Part shown: piece after piece, positions 1 to 9,072 of the stretch | How positions within the stretch are numbered: the first letter of the stretch is position 1 | Layout of the letters: each line of letters starts with the position of its first letter | Assembly (NCBI GenBank): GCA_031282225.1 | Contig: JAITEC010000206.1 | Span: 1 to 14,813 of the forward strand | Direction: 5' to 3' | Length of the DNA stretch: 14,813 nt | Source of the DNA: Oscillospiraceae bacterium | GTDB lineage: Bacteria > Bacillota > Clostridia > Oscillospirales > Oscillospiraceae | Notes under the pieces: generated by a model | Databases searched by the model: none | Seen by the model: the letters and a program-made list of their open reading frames with translations, nothing else | Told to the model about the DNA's origin: nothing | Program-made: the position numbers and the translations under genes

Positions 1-1
1 G

Positions 2-415
2 ACTATCCAGGCGCAGGTGCTTGAAATGATGAGGGAGCTAAAGGATGAGTTGGGTTCATCCATGCTGCTCATCACCCACGATCTCGGCATTGTCGCCGAG
101 ACGTGTGACGACGTGGCGATCATGTACGCCGGTGAAATCGTCGAGATCGGCTCGTTGGAGCGCATATTCCACAACCCGCGGCATCCGTACACGCTGGGCC
201 TTTTCGGCTCGATCCCGTCGCTTGACAAGGATGTGAGGCGCCTCAATCCTATTCCGGGGCTCATGCCCGATCCGGCGGATCTGCCGTCCGGATGCAAGTT
301 CCGTGCGCGATGCGCGCACGCGCGCGCCGATTGCGCGCACGAGGTAACCGAGTTGCGCGAGACGGAGCCGGGACATTTCGTGCGCTGCCTGCGTGATGCC
401 TGGGGGGATATCTGA
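2..415 (+). CDS. Oligopeptide/dipeptide ABC transporter ATP-binding protein, first ATPase, C-terminal part (OppD/DppD type)
   Basis: The open frame enters from outside the window, reading TIQAQVLEMM just after what would be the Walker B/D-loop, and stops at TGA 413-415. Visible are the H-loop (LLITHDLG) and the C-terminal extension typical of peptide importers: HPYT-LGLFGSIPSL, then a four-cysteine pattern (CKFRARC, ADC, RC). Nucleotide-binding subunits of this family hydrolyse ATP on the cytoplasmic side of a peptide permease; the permease and binding-protein genes would lie upstream. The second ATPase starts 1 nt after the stop, so the two are almost certainly co-translated as a heterodimer. 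The Walker A, signature and Walker B motifs are outside the window, so it cannot be said whether this partner is catalytically complete. OppD and DppD cannot be separated from this fragment. Family assignment is confident; substrate is not. Confidence 0.93.
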   Translation, partial: TIQAQVLEMMRELKDELGSSMLLITHDLGIVAETCDDVAIMYAGEIVEIGSLERIFHNPRHPYTLGLFGSIPSLDKDVRRLNPIPGLMPDPADLPSGCKFRARCAHARADCAHEVTELRETEPGHFVRCLRDAWGDI

Positions 416-416
416 T

Positions 417-1379
417 ATGAGCGAGCTGTTGAGGGTAGAGCACCTGAGGAAATACTTCAAAACGCCGTCCGGGCTGCTTCACGCCGTGGACGATATAAGC
501 CTCTCCATAAATAAAGGGGACACTCTCGGCGTCGTTGGGGAGAGCGGATGCGGGAAGTCCACGCTCGGCAGGGTCATCCTGAAACTGCTCGAGCCGACCG
601 ACGGGAGGATATTTTTTGAAGGCCGCGACATCACGCGCGTCACGGATAAGGAGAAGGTCGGGCTCAGGCGGCGGATGCAGATCATTTTTCAGGATCCGTA
701 CGCGTCGCTGAATCCGCGCATGAGCGTTATGGATCTGATCGCGGATCCCCTGAGAACATTCCGCCTGTACAACCGCGCCGGACGGCGCGAAAAAGCGTTC
801 GCGCTCATGGATATGGTCGGGCTGTCCCGCCGTTTCGCGTCCTCCTATCCGCACGAGCTCGACGGCGGGCGCAGGCAGCGTATCGGCGTGGCGCGCGCTC
901 TCGCGCTTGACCCGACTTTTATTGTGTGCGACGAACCGGTTTCCTCGCTTGACGTATCCATTCAAGCGCAGATACTCAATCTGCTTCAGGATCTGCAGGA
1001 ACAGCAGGGGCTGACATATATTTTTGTGACGCACGACCTGTCTGTCGTAAAGCATATTTCTACGGACATCCTCGTCATGTACGTAGGCGCGATGGTAGAG
1101 AAGTGCGAGGCGAAAGAGCTGTTTGCGAGACCTCTGCATCCGTATACCAAGGGTCTTTTATCCGCTATCCCCGTGCCGAGCATCGATCACGTGAGGGAAA
1201 AGGTCGTGCTTCGAGGCGAATTGACGTCCCCGGTCGAGCCGAAACCGGAGTGCCGTTTCGCCGCGCGGTGTCCGTACGCGACCGATATATGCCGCAGGGA
1301 GTTCCCTGTCTACGCGGAAGTACTTGGGAACCACTTCGTGGCCTGCCACCACGTCCGCGAGATCAATGCCCTGGAATGA
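417..1379 (+). CDS. Oligopeptide/dipeptide ABC transporter ATP-binding protein, second ATPase (OppF/DppF type) with a degenerate signature motif
   Basis: This is a complete 320-residue protein, the usual family length. I chose ATG 417 over an in-frame GTG at 393 because a GGGGGGAT ribosome-binding stretch (about 402-409) precedes it and the protein then starts at the normal place (MSELLRVEHL). Walker A is GESGCGKST at residues 41-49, the Q-loop lies in IIFQDPYASLNPRM, Walker B is FIVCDEP with D172-E173, and the switch histidine is H206 in THDLS. The C-terminus carries the oligopeptide-transporter extension with HPYT and a four-cysteine pattern (CRFAARC, DIC, AC). The oddity is the ABC signature: the usual LSGGQ reads LDGGR at residues 148-152, followed by normal RQRIGVARAL. 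In the heterodimer this motif completes one of two ATP sites, so that site may be weakened. It is the last gene of the operon; no convincing terminator follows in 1380-1534. Confidence 0.95.
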   Translation: MSELLRVEHLRKYFKTPSGLLHAVDDISLSINKGDTLGVVGESGCGKSTLGRVILKLLEPTDGRIFFEGRDITRVTDKEKVGLRRRMQIIFQDPYASLNPRMSVMDLIADPLRTFRLYNRAGRREKAFALMDMVGLSRRFASSYPHELDGGRRQRIGVARALALDPTFIVCDEPVSSLDVSIQAQILNLLQDLQEQQGLTYIFVTHDLSVVKHISTDILVMYVGAMVEKCEAKELFARPLHPYTKGLLSAIPVPSIDHVREKVVLRGELTSPVEPKPECRFAARCPYATDICRREFPVYAEVLGNHFVACHHVREINALE

Positions 1380-1534
1380 ATCCGCACATGAAGCATAGGG
1401 CTTAGCGGAACGCCCCCAAGGAATACGGGGCACCCCTCGTGTCAAGTCGGGCGCGGTTGTTACGATAATAATTACAGGGTTGTGCGGCGCGTGGACAAAC
1501 GCAACGATTCGGCGAAAGGGATGGATACACTAAA

Positions 1535-4500
1535 ATGAAATATGGATTGAGGCGCCTGTTTTCACTGGCGCTGACGGGGGCGCTCATGCTGGCGCTGGTG
1601 GCGGCGGCCGTGGCTCCGGCGATTGTGGCGCAGGCGGCGTATACCGACACAGGGCGCCACTGGGCGGCGGCCGAGATTAACCGCTGGGAGGCGCTGGGCG
1701 CCCTGAGCGACTTCGGGACGGGAGCCTTTTGGCCTGACGCCCCGATAAAGCGCGCGGAGTTCTTCTCCATAATTGTCAGGTCGTTCGGCGCGGAAGAAGA
1801 GGCCGACATATCGCGCTTCACCGATGTGCCGTCAGGCGCGTGGTACCGGTCGGTCGTCGCCAGGGCGAACAAGATGCGCATAGCGGAGGGCACGTCGGAG
1901 ACGACCATGGATCCCGAGGCCAACATAACGCGGCAGGACGCCGCGACGCTGGTGTCGCGCGCTTTCGGGCTCATGGACAGCGATTTGAGCTACCTTGGCC
2001 GCTACGCGGACCGCGACACCATATCGGTGTATGCCCGAAACCACGTCGCCGCGCTGACGCAATACGGCTATATGATAGGCAGCGGCGCGAATTTCAAGCC
2101 CAGGGACAACCTCAGCCGCGCTGAGGCGGTCAAAATTGTAGACAACCTGTTCAGCCACTACTACAAAGCGGAGACAAGCTTTGACAACCTGACCCTGAGC
2201 GGCAACGTGATGAGCGTCCGGCCGGACTCGGTGTTCAACGGGCTCACGGTAAACGGCGACCTCATATTGTGCGACGGCGTGGGCGTTGGGAGCGCGGCGC
2301 TCAACGGATGCGTCATAAACGGCAGGCTGCTGGTCAGGGGCGGCGGCGAGAACAGCGTCGTGCTGAGCGACACGGTCGTCAGGGACGGAATAACGGTGCT
2401 CAACCCCAACTTGAACACGCGCATTGTCACAACGGGCACAACGGCGGCCGAGCGCCTCACGGCGTACTCCGGCTTCGCGCTCGTGGGGACGGGTGTGCAC
2501 AATATAAAGCTGGCGGACGACTCCATACCGAATTCGCGCGTGACGCTCTCCGGCGTAGTGCTCGACACCATGGAAGCCGGCGGGTTTGCGGGCAGGATAT
2601 CAATGCCGGAGGGCAAGATATCCTCGCTTAATTTTGTCGGCGATTCTGCCGGGACGCAGTTCTCCATAGGCGGGGACGCCAGCGTGCTGTACCTGTCCAC
2701 CGTGGCGCCGAACATCACGGTGCTGGGAGACGGGCGCGTTGCGGACGCGTTTATCAACGCGCCCGGCGCCGTGCTCACGGGATTGCCCGACACATATACC
2801 GTGAGCGCCAATCTCACGGCAAGCATAGCGGGCGAGATAGTGTCCGGCAAGTACCTTAACACCGGCAACTGGGTGGCTCGCGACGATTCCGCCCGCCCTG
2901 TCCGCCAGGACAGCGCGGGAACCGGCGGGTACGATGTAAACATAACCACGGAGCGCGGGCGCTCCGCGAACACGGTAACCGTGACGCAAAAGCCGCTGGG
3001 GAAAATACCGCTCAGCGCCAACGGCGGCAGGCTCGGGTACCAAATAGGCTTCTTCATACCCGCCCCTGCCGCAATGAGCGGGTACGGCGGGGTCGTCTCC
3101 ATGCTGACATACCAAAACACCGACGGCGGCATTGTGGTGATGCGCAACGTGCCGCTCGTATATCAAGGAGGCGAGTACGGGCTGTGGTTCCGAGTGCCGG
3201 TCACGGCGGAGCCGAGCCTCAACAGGGGCCGCCTGACGGAGACCATGTACATATCGTGGGACGGGAGCCTGAGCGAGAACCTGCAGTTCCGCTCGGGCTG
3301 GCTGGATATAGAGCCGCTGACATGGTACGAGGAGAACGTATTGGTGGACATGTACCGATATGCCCGCCTGGAGGGGTACAGCGGCACGGTATACTATGGC
3401 GCTGAGGCCATACGGCGCCTGCTGTGCGGCGACAACGCGCTGGGGCTCGACACAAAGGGCTTCGCCGCGTTCTCTGTGCAGGATCAGGAAGACCTGGCGG
3501 CGAGTCTCTACGACGTAGCCGACCTGTTCGTCTCCAAAAAAGCCATACAAGACAGGCTCGACCAGGTGATCTCGGGCAAGGGCGCGCTGTATGCGGTGAA
3601 CCGGGCGCTTACGACCGATCAGATGCGCAGGGCGCTCGAACTGCCCGTGTTTGCCCGAGAGCTGGGGATAGAGGTATCGGCGGGCAGCATGTACGGCGTC
3701 CTCTCCGAGACGGGCAAGAACCGCGTGGCGTACACCATGCTCATAAACCGCAAAAAGGACTACGCCAACGAAAAAGCCGTGAAAACAGCGTTTGACAAGG
3801 CCGTGGCAGACATAAAGGCCGCCGAGACGGGTCTGCTGGTGGCGATAAACAACGCGCCGGCCGATGTCGACGTTCAGAAAATTATAGAGACAAAGGCGAA
3901 CGCCGACCTGCTCGCCTTCTCGCCCACGTCCGAGCCGTACAAGAGCTATACGGCAAAGCTGAAACTGGGGCTCGCGCAGATCATCTTCAACGGACGCCCG
4001 TATACTTCCGTGGACGCCATAGCCCAGATAATAAGGGACTATCTGGCGACTCCGTGGACCAGCAACCCCGAGGAAGACTCCGTTATAAGCTCCATGAAGA
4101 TAACGCCCGTGAGCATGAACCTCGTGACGGGAGGGAGCGCGCACATAGGCTACGGCGTGGGGTACGACGCGCAGCTGGTCATCACCACGCCCTCCGGCGA
4201 TATAAGGAACCCTCTTCCATACGTGACCGCAGCCGTGGACAAAGAGGACATTGTCACGTACAACGCCGCCTCCGGCGTCGTCACTGCGGGGCAGGCGGCG
4301 GGCACGGCAAAAATAACCTTTACGAGCGTTATCGACACAAAGAAGAAAGTCACGCTGACAGTGAAAGTGGTGGCGCCCGTCCCGGCGACAGGCGTCAAGC
4401 TGGCCAAGTCGTTCGTGGAAGTGGCGGAGGGCGACAGGCTGGAACTAGGGCCGCTCGTGACGGTTATACCGGCCAACAGCACCGATAAGCTGCGCTGGTC

Positions 4501-7500
4501 GTCGGACGACCCCGCCACGGCCTCCGTCAGCGCTGACACGGGCGAGATAACCGGTGTGAAGCCCGGATTCACGTATGTATCCGTCACGACGCAGAGTGGG
4601 CAGAAAGCCAGCTGCCTGGTCGCCGTGGTCAGCTCGTCGCCGGGCGTAATGGTATACCCGGCTGCGGCCACGGTGGGGACGGAGGAGTCCATACAGCTGT
4701 ATGGCGTGGTATCGCCGCTGAGTTCCGCGAACCGGAGGGTAAAATGGACGTCGGCCGACCCGGAAATTGCGAGCGTGGACGGCTCGGGCAAGGTGACGGG
4801 CAAGTATAGGCTCGACACTGGTGACCCCGACGCCCCGATAGAAAAGACGGTCTTGATAACGGCTACCGCCTCGGGCGACGAGACGCTGTCCGACGACGCG
4901 GAGATAACCGTGGACAGCGCCAAGCGGGCGCTCGTGCTCAACACGAACAGGATGACACTGTATCCAAACGGAATGGAGTACATATCGGCTACGGTCCTGC
5001 CGCTCGGCTTGCCGCCCGAGGAGACCGTGTCTTGGAGCGTGGTGCCGTACAACGTGGACGATCCCATAATAGCCTTCGCAACGTTCGCCGCAGACGGCGA
5101 GGAGAGCAGGTCGACGTATGCCGAGGGGCCGAGTGTCGCCGTTGTGGGTCTGCAGCCCGGAAAGGCGACGGTCGTGGCGGCGCTGACGGGCGCCAAGACA
5201 GATATATCGGCCATATGCGAGGTGGAGGTCCTGGAGGGCAAGCCCACAATAACCGTCACGCCCAAGACCGTGGAGCTCCTGCTGGGAGACGCGGCGCGCG
5301 AGACGAAGCTCCTGTCCGTGACCTTCTCGCCCAACAGCATAGTCAACAGGAGCATAAAGTGGCAAAGCGAGAACAACCTGATAGCGGTAGTGGACCAAAA
5401 CGGCAGGATAACCGCAAAGGGCATAGGGCAGACGGAGATAACGGGCATACCCGAGGCCGACAGGGACGCGCGGCTCGTGGTGAGCGTCACGGTAAAGGAC
5501 ATAGCGGTAACGCAGTTTGGAGTGAGCCCGAACAGCATCACAATAACGCAGGGCAACACGCAGATGCTCTCAAAGCTGTTCAACATAACGCTCAAGCCGG
5601 AAAATGCCACGAACAAATTTGTGGAGTGGAGTTCCGGAGACGAGAACACGGCGACCATCCTGTACCCGGGCGACGAGGACTACGACGATGAGCTCACAAA
5701 TGCCGGAGAGAGCAATATAGATGCCTACGGCGGCGCGCTTCTCGTGGCGCGCAAGGCGACGGCATCGTACTACGACGAACTCATAACAGACTCCAACGGC
5801 GTATGGATGCCCGACGAGAACGGCAACCCGCAGTACAAAAAAGTCAGGTACGATTCCCCCATAACGCTGGTGGCGCAGGCGAGCAACGGCACGAAAGTCG
5901 AGCTCCTGCTGAGCATAGAGCCCGAGGGCGAGGACGACTCACAGGTAAGGAACATGAAGATAGACATGACCCAGTGGGTGTACCCGGTGGGCGCCGTCCA
6001 GCTGATGACCGTGCGGTACAATATTATAGGGCGCAACCAGACGGACGGCTCCTGGCAGACGGGCGTCCAGCCGCCAAACCCCAAGATCACGTGGCAGAGC
6101 ACGAGATCGGACATAGCCTACGTGAACTCCAGGGACGAACTCATAACACTCAAGCCTGGTGTGGCGACGATAACGGCCACGTCGCAGCTCGGCGCCGTGA
6201 CCGACTCCGTAACGGTCATCGTGTCGCAGTACGGGCCTGAGAGCGTGACGCTTTCGGGGCTCGACTCAATAGTCGGATACGGGAGGTATATTGAGATACC
6301 GAAAGACAGCGCGCGGACGGTGACGCCGCATATCGCGCCCTCCGCCTACAACGGCGCGCAATTGGTGTGGAAGGCCGAGGAGTGGATTTCCGCCCCCACC
6401 GCCGGAGACCCGACCGCCGGGGCGCCCGGCGGCTCCGCGAGCGCCATAATAAAAATGAATCCGAGCAATACAATAACGCAGGGCGGCGCCGGTATGGAAC
6501 TGACGGGGCTGACAGAAGGGGCGTGGGCGCGCGTGACCGTGCAGCCATACTTCCAGAGCCCGGAGGAGAACGGCAGGCTGGCGAGCGTGACTATCACGCA
6601 GCTATACAATATGTGCGACGCAGCCGGCGTGAGTTTCGACTCCTATCTTGAGAAGAACGGCATATTCCGCGATGGGAACCCATCTAATTCGGATTACTAC
6701 TCGGTGAACGAGAATAATCTCGATATGATAATCGATGTTGGCGGAACGCCTATGCCCATACCGAAAGTAAAGCTCAGCAAGACAACACCGATGAACCTGA
6801 TTGTGCCTTGTGTATTCCAAGATGGGCTGAATGTCTTCTTTGTAAAAGTCGTCGCGCCGGTTCCGATGCCTGCGGCGGCTCCCATGACGGCTGCCGCCCC
6901 CATGACGGCCGCCGCCCCCGTGTCCGCCCCGACGGCTGCGCCCGGCGAACACTCGACCGATTTAATACTCGCGGCGCGCAGTGCCGGGCTCGCGGCGGCG
7001 GCGACTGTGTACGAATCCTCAAATCCTGCTGCCGCCGTTGTGGACAGCGCGGGCATTGTGACCGCCGTGGCCGCCGGGGAGGCAACGCTCTCGGCGGAGG
7101 CGGGCGGTAAAAAGGTGTCCGTCACTGTCGCCGTGGCCGGGGCGGGCGCGCCGGCAGCCGCAGAGACGGGCATCATGCTGCGCAGCACGGCCGCCGTGCG
7201 CGCGGGCCGCTCGCTGACGCTACTGCCCGTGGCCGCATCGGGCGGCAGCGACGTGTACGGCGTATCCTGGCAGAGTTCGAAGCCGGATATTGCGCAGGTG
7301 GACGCCGCCGGTCGCGTGACCGGCCTAAAGGCGGGCAAAGCGGCTATAACTGCAAGCGTGGCGGGCACGGGATTAAAGGCCACGTGCGCCATTACGGTGA
7401 CGGAAGCGGCGCCCGCGAAGCCCTTGGTCGGTATGTCGCTCAATGTCGCCTCGCTCGCCTTGGAAGAGGGGAAGGCGAGCACGCTAAAGCCGGTGCTCCA

Positions 7501-7924
7501 GCCTGCGGCGGCCACGCTGAAAGGCGTGACATGGCTCAGTTCCAATGCAGGCGTCGCCTCAGTCACGCAGAGCGGCAAGGTGACGGCGGCGGGCGCCGGG
7601 AGCGCCGAGGTAATCGCTGTAAGCGACGACGGCGGGCTTGTCGCCTCGTGTACCGTGGTAGTCACCGCAAAGCCCGTGAAAGTCAGCTCGGTGGCGCTTA
7701 ATAAGACAACCGTGGCCATGGGCGTGGGCGGCGTGGAGACGCTGGTATACACAATAAATCCTGCAAACGCGCCAAATCAAGCCGTAACATGGCGCAGCAG
7801 CAATTCAAGCGTGGTCAAAGTGGAAAACGGGCGCCTGACAGCGCTGAAAAAAGGCACCGTGGTGATAACCGTGACCACTGTCGAGGGGAGCAAAAAAGCC
7901 ACTTGCAGGTTCACGGTAAAGTAG
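1535..7924 (+). CDS. Giant secreted SLH-domain surface protein with bacterial Ig-like (Big_2) repeats
   Basis: This 2129-residue protein starts at ATG 1535; AAAGGGA lies about 13 nt upstream and GGA closer. Residues 1-35 are a signal peptide (basic KYGLRR, long hydrophobic core, cleavage near AQAA). Three SLH domains follow at about 36-85, 94-146 and 153-207; these bind cell-wall polysaccharide. Residues about 216-439 form a repetitive beta-rich, solenoid-like region (NGLTVNGDL, NGRLLVRGGG). About 440-595 is beta-rich and unassigned; about 595-845 is mostly helical. Ig-like Big_2 modules (W-x-S-x-D/N-x-x-I/V-A-x-V, then G-x-V-T-x-x-x-x-G) begin near 854, 951, 1035, 1130, 1236, 1328, 1471, 1568, 1810 (short), 1878, 1964 and 2048; the 1328 and 1568 modules carry insertions. 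A Pro/Ala linker occupies 1778-1808. There is no sortase motif or membrane anchor, so attachment should be through SLH. It probably acts as a cell-surface scaffold or adhesin; the ligand is unknown. sbcD follows after 2 nt. Confidence 0.95.
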   Translation: MKYGLRRLFSLALTGALMLALVAAAVAPAIVAQAAYTDTGRHWAAAEINRWEALGALSDFGTGAFWPDAPIKRAEFFSIIVRSFGAEEEADISRFTDVPSGAWYRSVVARANKMRIAEGTSETTMDPEANITRQDAATLVSRAFGLMDSDLSYLGRYADRDTISVYARNHVAALTQYGYMIGSGANFKPRDNLSRAEAVKIVDNLFSHYYKAETSFDNLTLSGNVMSVRPDSVFNGLTVNGDLILCDGVGVGSAALNGCVINGRLLVRGGGENSVVLSDTVVRDGITVLNPNLNTRIVTTGTTAAERLTAYSGFALVGTGVHNIKLADDSIPNSRVTLSGVVLDTMEAGGFAGRISMPEGKISSLNFVGDSAGTQFSIGGDASVLYLSTVAPNITVLGDGRVADAFINAPGAVLTGLPDTYTVSANLTASIAGEIVSGKYLNTGNWVARDDSARPVRQDSAGTGGYDVNITTERGRSANTVTVTQKPLGKIPLSANGGRLGYQIGFFIPAPAAMSGYGGVVSMLTYQNTDGGIVVMRNVPLVYQGGEYGLWFRVPVTAEPSLNRGRLTETMYISWDGSLSENLQFRSGWLDIEPLTWYEENVLVDMYRYARLEGYSGTVYYGAEAIRRLLCGDNALGLDTKGFAAFSVQDQEDLAASLYDVADLFVSKKAIQDRLDQVISGKGALYAVNRALTTDQMRRALELPVFARELGIEVSAGSMYGVLSETGKNRVAYTMLINRKKDYANEKAVKTAFDKAVADIKAAETGLLVAINNAPADVDVQKIIETKANADLLAFSPTSEPYKSYTAKLKLGLAQIIFNGRPYTSVDAIAQIIRDYLATPWTSNPEEDSVISSMKITPVSMNLVTGGSAHIGYGVGYDAQLVITTPSGDIRNPLPYVTAAVDKEDIVTYNAASGVVTAGQAAGTAKITFTSVIDTKKKVTLTVKVVAPVPATGVKLAKSFVEVAEGDRLELGPLVTVIPANSTDKLRWSSDDPATASVSADTGEITGVKPGFTYVSVTTQSGQKASCLVAVVSSSPGVMVYPAAATVGTEESIQLYGVVSPLSSANRRVKWTSADPEIASVDGSGKVTGKYRLDTGDPDAPIEKTVLITATASGDETLSDDAEITVDSAKRALVLNTNRMTLYPNGMEYISATVLPLGLPPEETVSWSVVPYNVDDPIIAFATFAADGEESRSTYAEGPSVAVVGLQPGKATVVAALTGAKTDISAICEVEVLEGKPTITVTPKTVELLLGDAARETKLLSVTFSPNSIVNRSIKWQSENNLIAVVDQNGRITAKGIGQTEITGIPEADRDARLVVSVTVKDIAVTQFGVSPNSITITQGNTQMLSKLFNITLKPENATNKFVEWSSGDENTATILYPGDEDYDDELTNAGESNIDAYGGALLVARKATASYYDELITDSNGVWMPDENGNPQYKKVRYDSPITLVAQASNGTKVELLLSIEPEGEDDSQVRNMKIDMTQWVYPVGAVQLMTVRYNIIGRNQTDGSWQTGVQPPNPKITWQSTRSDIAYVNSRDELITLKPGVATITATSQLGAVTDSVTVIVSQYGPESVTLSGLDSIVGYGRYIEIPKDSARTVTPHIAPSAYNGAQLVWKAEEWISAPTAGDPTAGAPGGSASAIIKMNPSNTITQGGAGMELTGLTEGAWARVTVQPYFQSPEENGRLASVTITQLYNMCDAAGVSFDSYLEKNGIFRDGNPSNSDYYSVNENNLDMIIDVGGTPMPIPKVKLSKTTPMNLIVPCVFQDGLNVFFVKVVAPVPMPAAAPMTAAAPMTAAAPVSAPTAAPGEHSTDLILAARSAGLAAAATVYESSNPAAAVVDSAGIVTAVAAGEATLSAEAGGKKVSVTVAVAGAGAPAAAETGIMLRSTAAVRAGRSLTLLPVAASGGSDVYGVSWQSSKPDIAQVDAAGRVTGLKAGKAAITASVAGTGLKATCAITVTEAAPAKPLVGMSLNVASLALEEGKASTLKPVLQPAAATLKGVTWLSSNAGVASVTQSGKVTAAGAGSAEVIAVSDDGGLVASCTVVVTAKPVKVSSVALNKTTVAMGVGGVETLVYTINPANAPNQAVTWRSSNSSVVKVENGRLTALKKGTVVITVTTVEGSKKATCRFTVK
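6881..6916 (+). repeat. Two tandem 18-bp units in the Pro/Ala linker of the surface protein
   Basis: Two adjacent 18-bp units (6881-6898 and 6899-6916, each starting CCCATGACGG) differ at one position and encode P-M-T-A-A-A twice. A degenerate third unit follows (PVSAPTAAP). The linker separates the first eight Ig-like modules from the last four. Tandem in-frame units of this kind can change copy number by slippage, which would alter linker length without breaking the frame; such variation here is inferred, not seen. Confidence 0.8.
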
Positions 7925-7926
7925 CC

Positions 7927-9072
7927 GTGAGATTCATGCATCTTGCCGACCTGCATATCGGCAAGAGCGTCAACGGGATTTCAATGCTCGGCGAGCAAAA
8001 GCACGCGTTTGAGCAGGTGCTCGGATATATAAAAGCCGAGCGCCCGGGAGCCGTTATAATAGCCGGCGACGTGTACGACCGCGCCGTCCCCGGTGTGGAG
8101 GCGGTGCGGGCGTTCGACGATTTTTTGACAGGGCTCGCGCTCACGGGGACGGCTGTGCTGCTGATCCCCGGCAACCACGACAGCCCGGAGCGCATAAGCT
8201 ACGCGAGCCGCCTGCTCGCGGACAGGGGGGTGTTCCTGTGCGGGGAGACGGGCGGCGCCGCGCGCAATGTGGAGATGGCGGACGAATACGGCACCGTAAA
8301 CTTCTGTCTGCTGCCATATATAAGGCCGCTGATGCCGCGCGCGGCGGAGGACGGGCGGGAGACAGGCTACGGCGAGGCGCTCGCGGCCGCGCTGGACATG
8401 GCGGGCATAGACTTCGCAGCGCGCAACGTGCTGGTGTCGCACCAGTTCTACACGAGGGCGGGCGTAGCGCCGATGCGCTCGGAATCGGAGATGGATCCAA
8501 TAGGCGGGCTTGATGCCATAGACGCCGGGCTCATAGAGAGATTCGACTACGCTGCGCTGGGGCACCTGCACGGCGCTCAGTGTGTCGGCAAGGAGCATAT
8601 ACGGTATGCCGGGTCTCCCGTGAAGTACTCCTTTTCAGAGTGGCGCCAGCAGAAATCCGTCACGCTCGTGGAACTCGCCGAAAAGGGGAGCCTGTCTGTG
8701 GCGGCGCTCCCTCTGGTCCCGCTGCGCGATATGCGCGAGATAAGGGGGACGCTTGAGTCGCTATTGGGAGAGTCGTCGCCGCCGGCGCGCGGAGACGACT
8801 ATCTCCGCGTCGTCCTGACGGACGAGGAGGAGTTGGTGGATCCTATGGGCAAGCTCCGCAGCGCCTATCCGAATATTATGAGTCTCGGCTTTGATAACAC
8901 GAGGACAAGCATTGATATAAGCGCCGCCTCAGCCGGCGCCGAGGCCGTGGAAAAACTGTCGCCGTACGACCTGTTCAGCGAATTCTTTTTGGAAGCGCAG
9001 GGCGCGGCCATGAGCGCGGAACAATCCGGGATCGTGCGCGAGCTCCTGGAGGAGGCGGGAAGAGGGCTATGA
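7927..9072 (+). CDS. sbcD: SbcD, exonuclease subunit of the SbcCD (Mre11-Rad50 type) complex
   Basis: This is the metallophosphoesterase subunit of SbcCD, which with the SbcC ATPase trims DNA ends and opens hairpins in the cytoplasm. From GTG 7927 the protein is 381 residues and begins (M)RFMHLADLHIGK, the family's normal start; ATG 7936 would lose only three residues. The open frame extends back to 7789, but that part lies over the preceding gene and reads as low-quality basic sequence, so I rejected it. Metal-ligand motifs are all present: DLH (8-10), GDVYD (47-51), GNHD (82-85), SHQF with H172, and GHLH (212-215). The start is 2 nt after the surface-protein stop and no good ribosome binding site is visible, which suggests translation depends on ribosomes finishing the upstream gene. 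The stop overlaps the start of sbcC. Confidence 0.96.
   Translation: MRFMHLADLHIGKSVNGISMLGEQKHAFEQVLGYIKAERPGAVIIAGDVYDRAVPGVEAVRAFDDFLTGLALTGTAVLLIPGNHDSPERISYASRLLADRGVFLCGETGGAARNVEMADEYGTVNFCLLPYIRPLMPRAAEDGRETGYGEALAAALDMAGIDFAARNVLVSHQFYTRAGVAPMRSESEMDPIGGLDAIDAGLIERFDYAALGHLHGAQCVGKEHIRYAGSPVKYSFSEWRQQKSVTLVELAEKGSLSVAALPLVPLRDMREIRGTLESLLGESSPPARGDDYLRVVLTDEEELVDPMGKLRSAYPNIMSLGFDNTRTSIDISAASAGAEAVEKLSPYDLFSEFFLEAQGAAMSAEQSGIVRELLEEAGRGL

Noticed and set aside
1380..1440. Terminator after the transporter operon
   Set aside because: Only very short inverted matches (GGGC/GCCC and GGGGCACCCC) without a T-run; too weak to call.
1440..1472. Promoter for the surface-protein gene around GATAAT (1464-1469)
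   Set aside because: The -10-like box is plausible, but no -35 box with more than two or three matches lies at 16-18 nt spacing. A promoter must exist nearby unless the gene is read from the transporter operon, but I cannot place it.
2600..4144. Long open frame of 514 codons on the minus strand inside the surface-protein gene
   Set aside because: Its translation is low-complexity and rich in R, H and Y with no domain motif, as expected opposite a GC-rich coding gene. The plus-strand frame has a signal peptide and recognisable domains. The same reasoning excludes the minus-strand frames at 4150-5658, 4445-5398 and 6697-7752.
7789..7926. Upstream extension of the sbcD frame
   Set aside because: The extra 46 residues overlap the end of the surface-protein gene and do not resemble SbcD, whose family starts at (M)RFxHLADLHIG.
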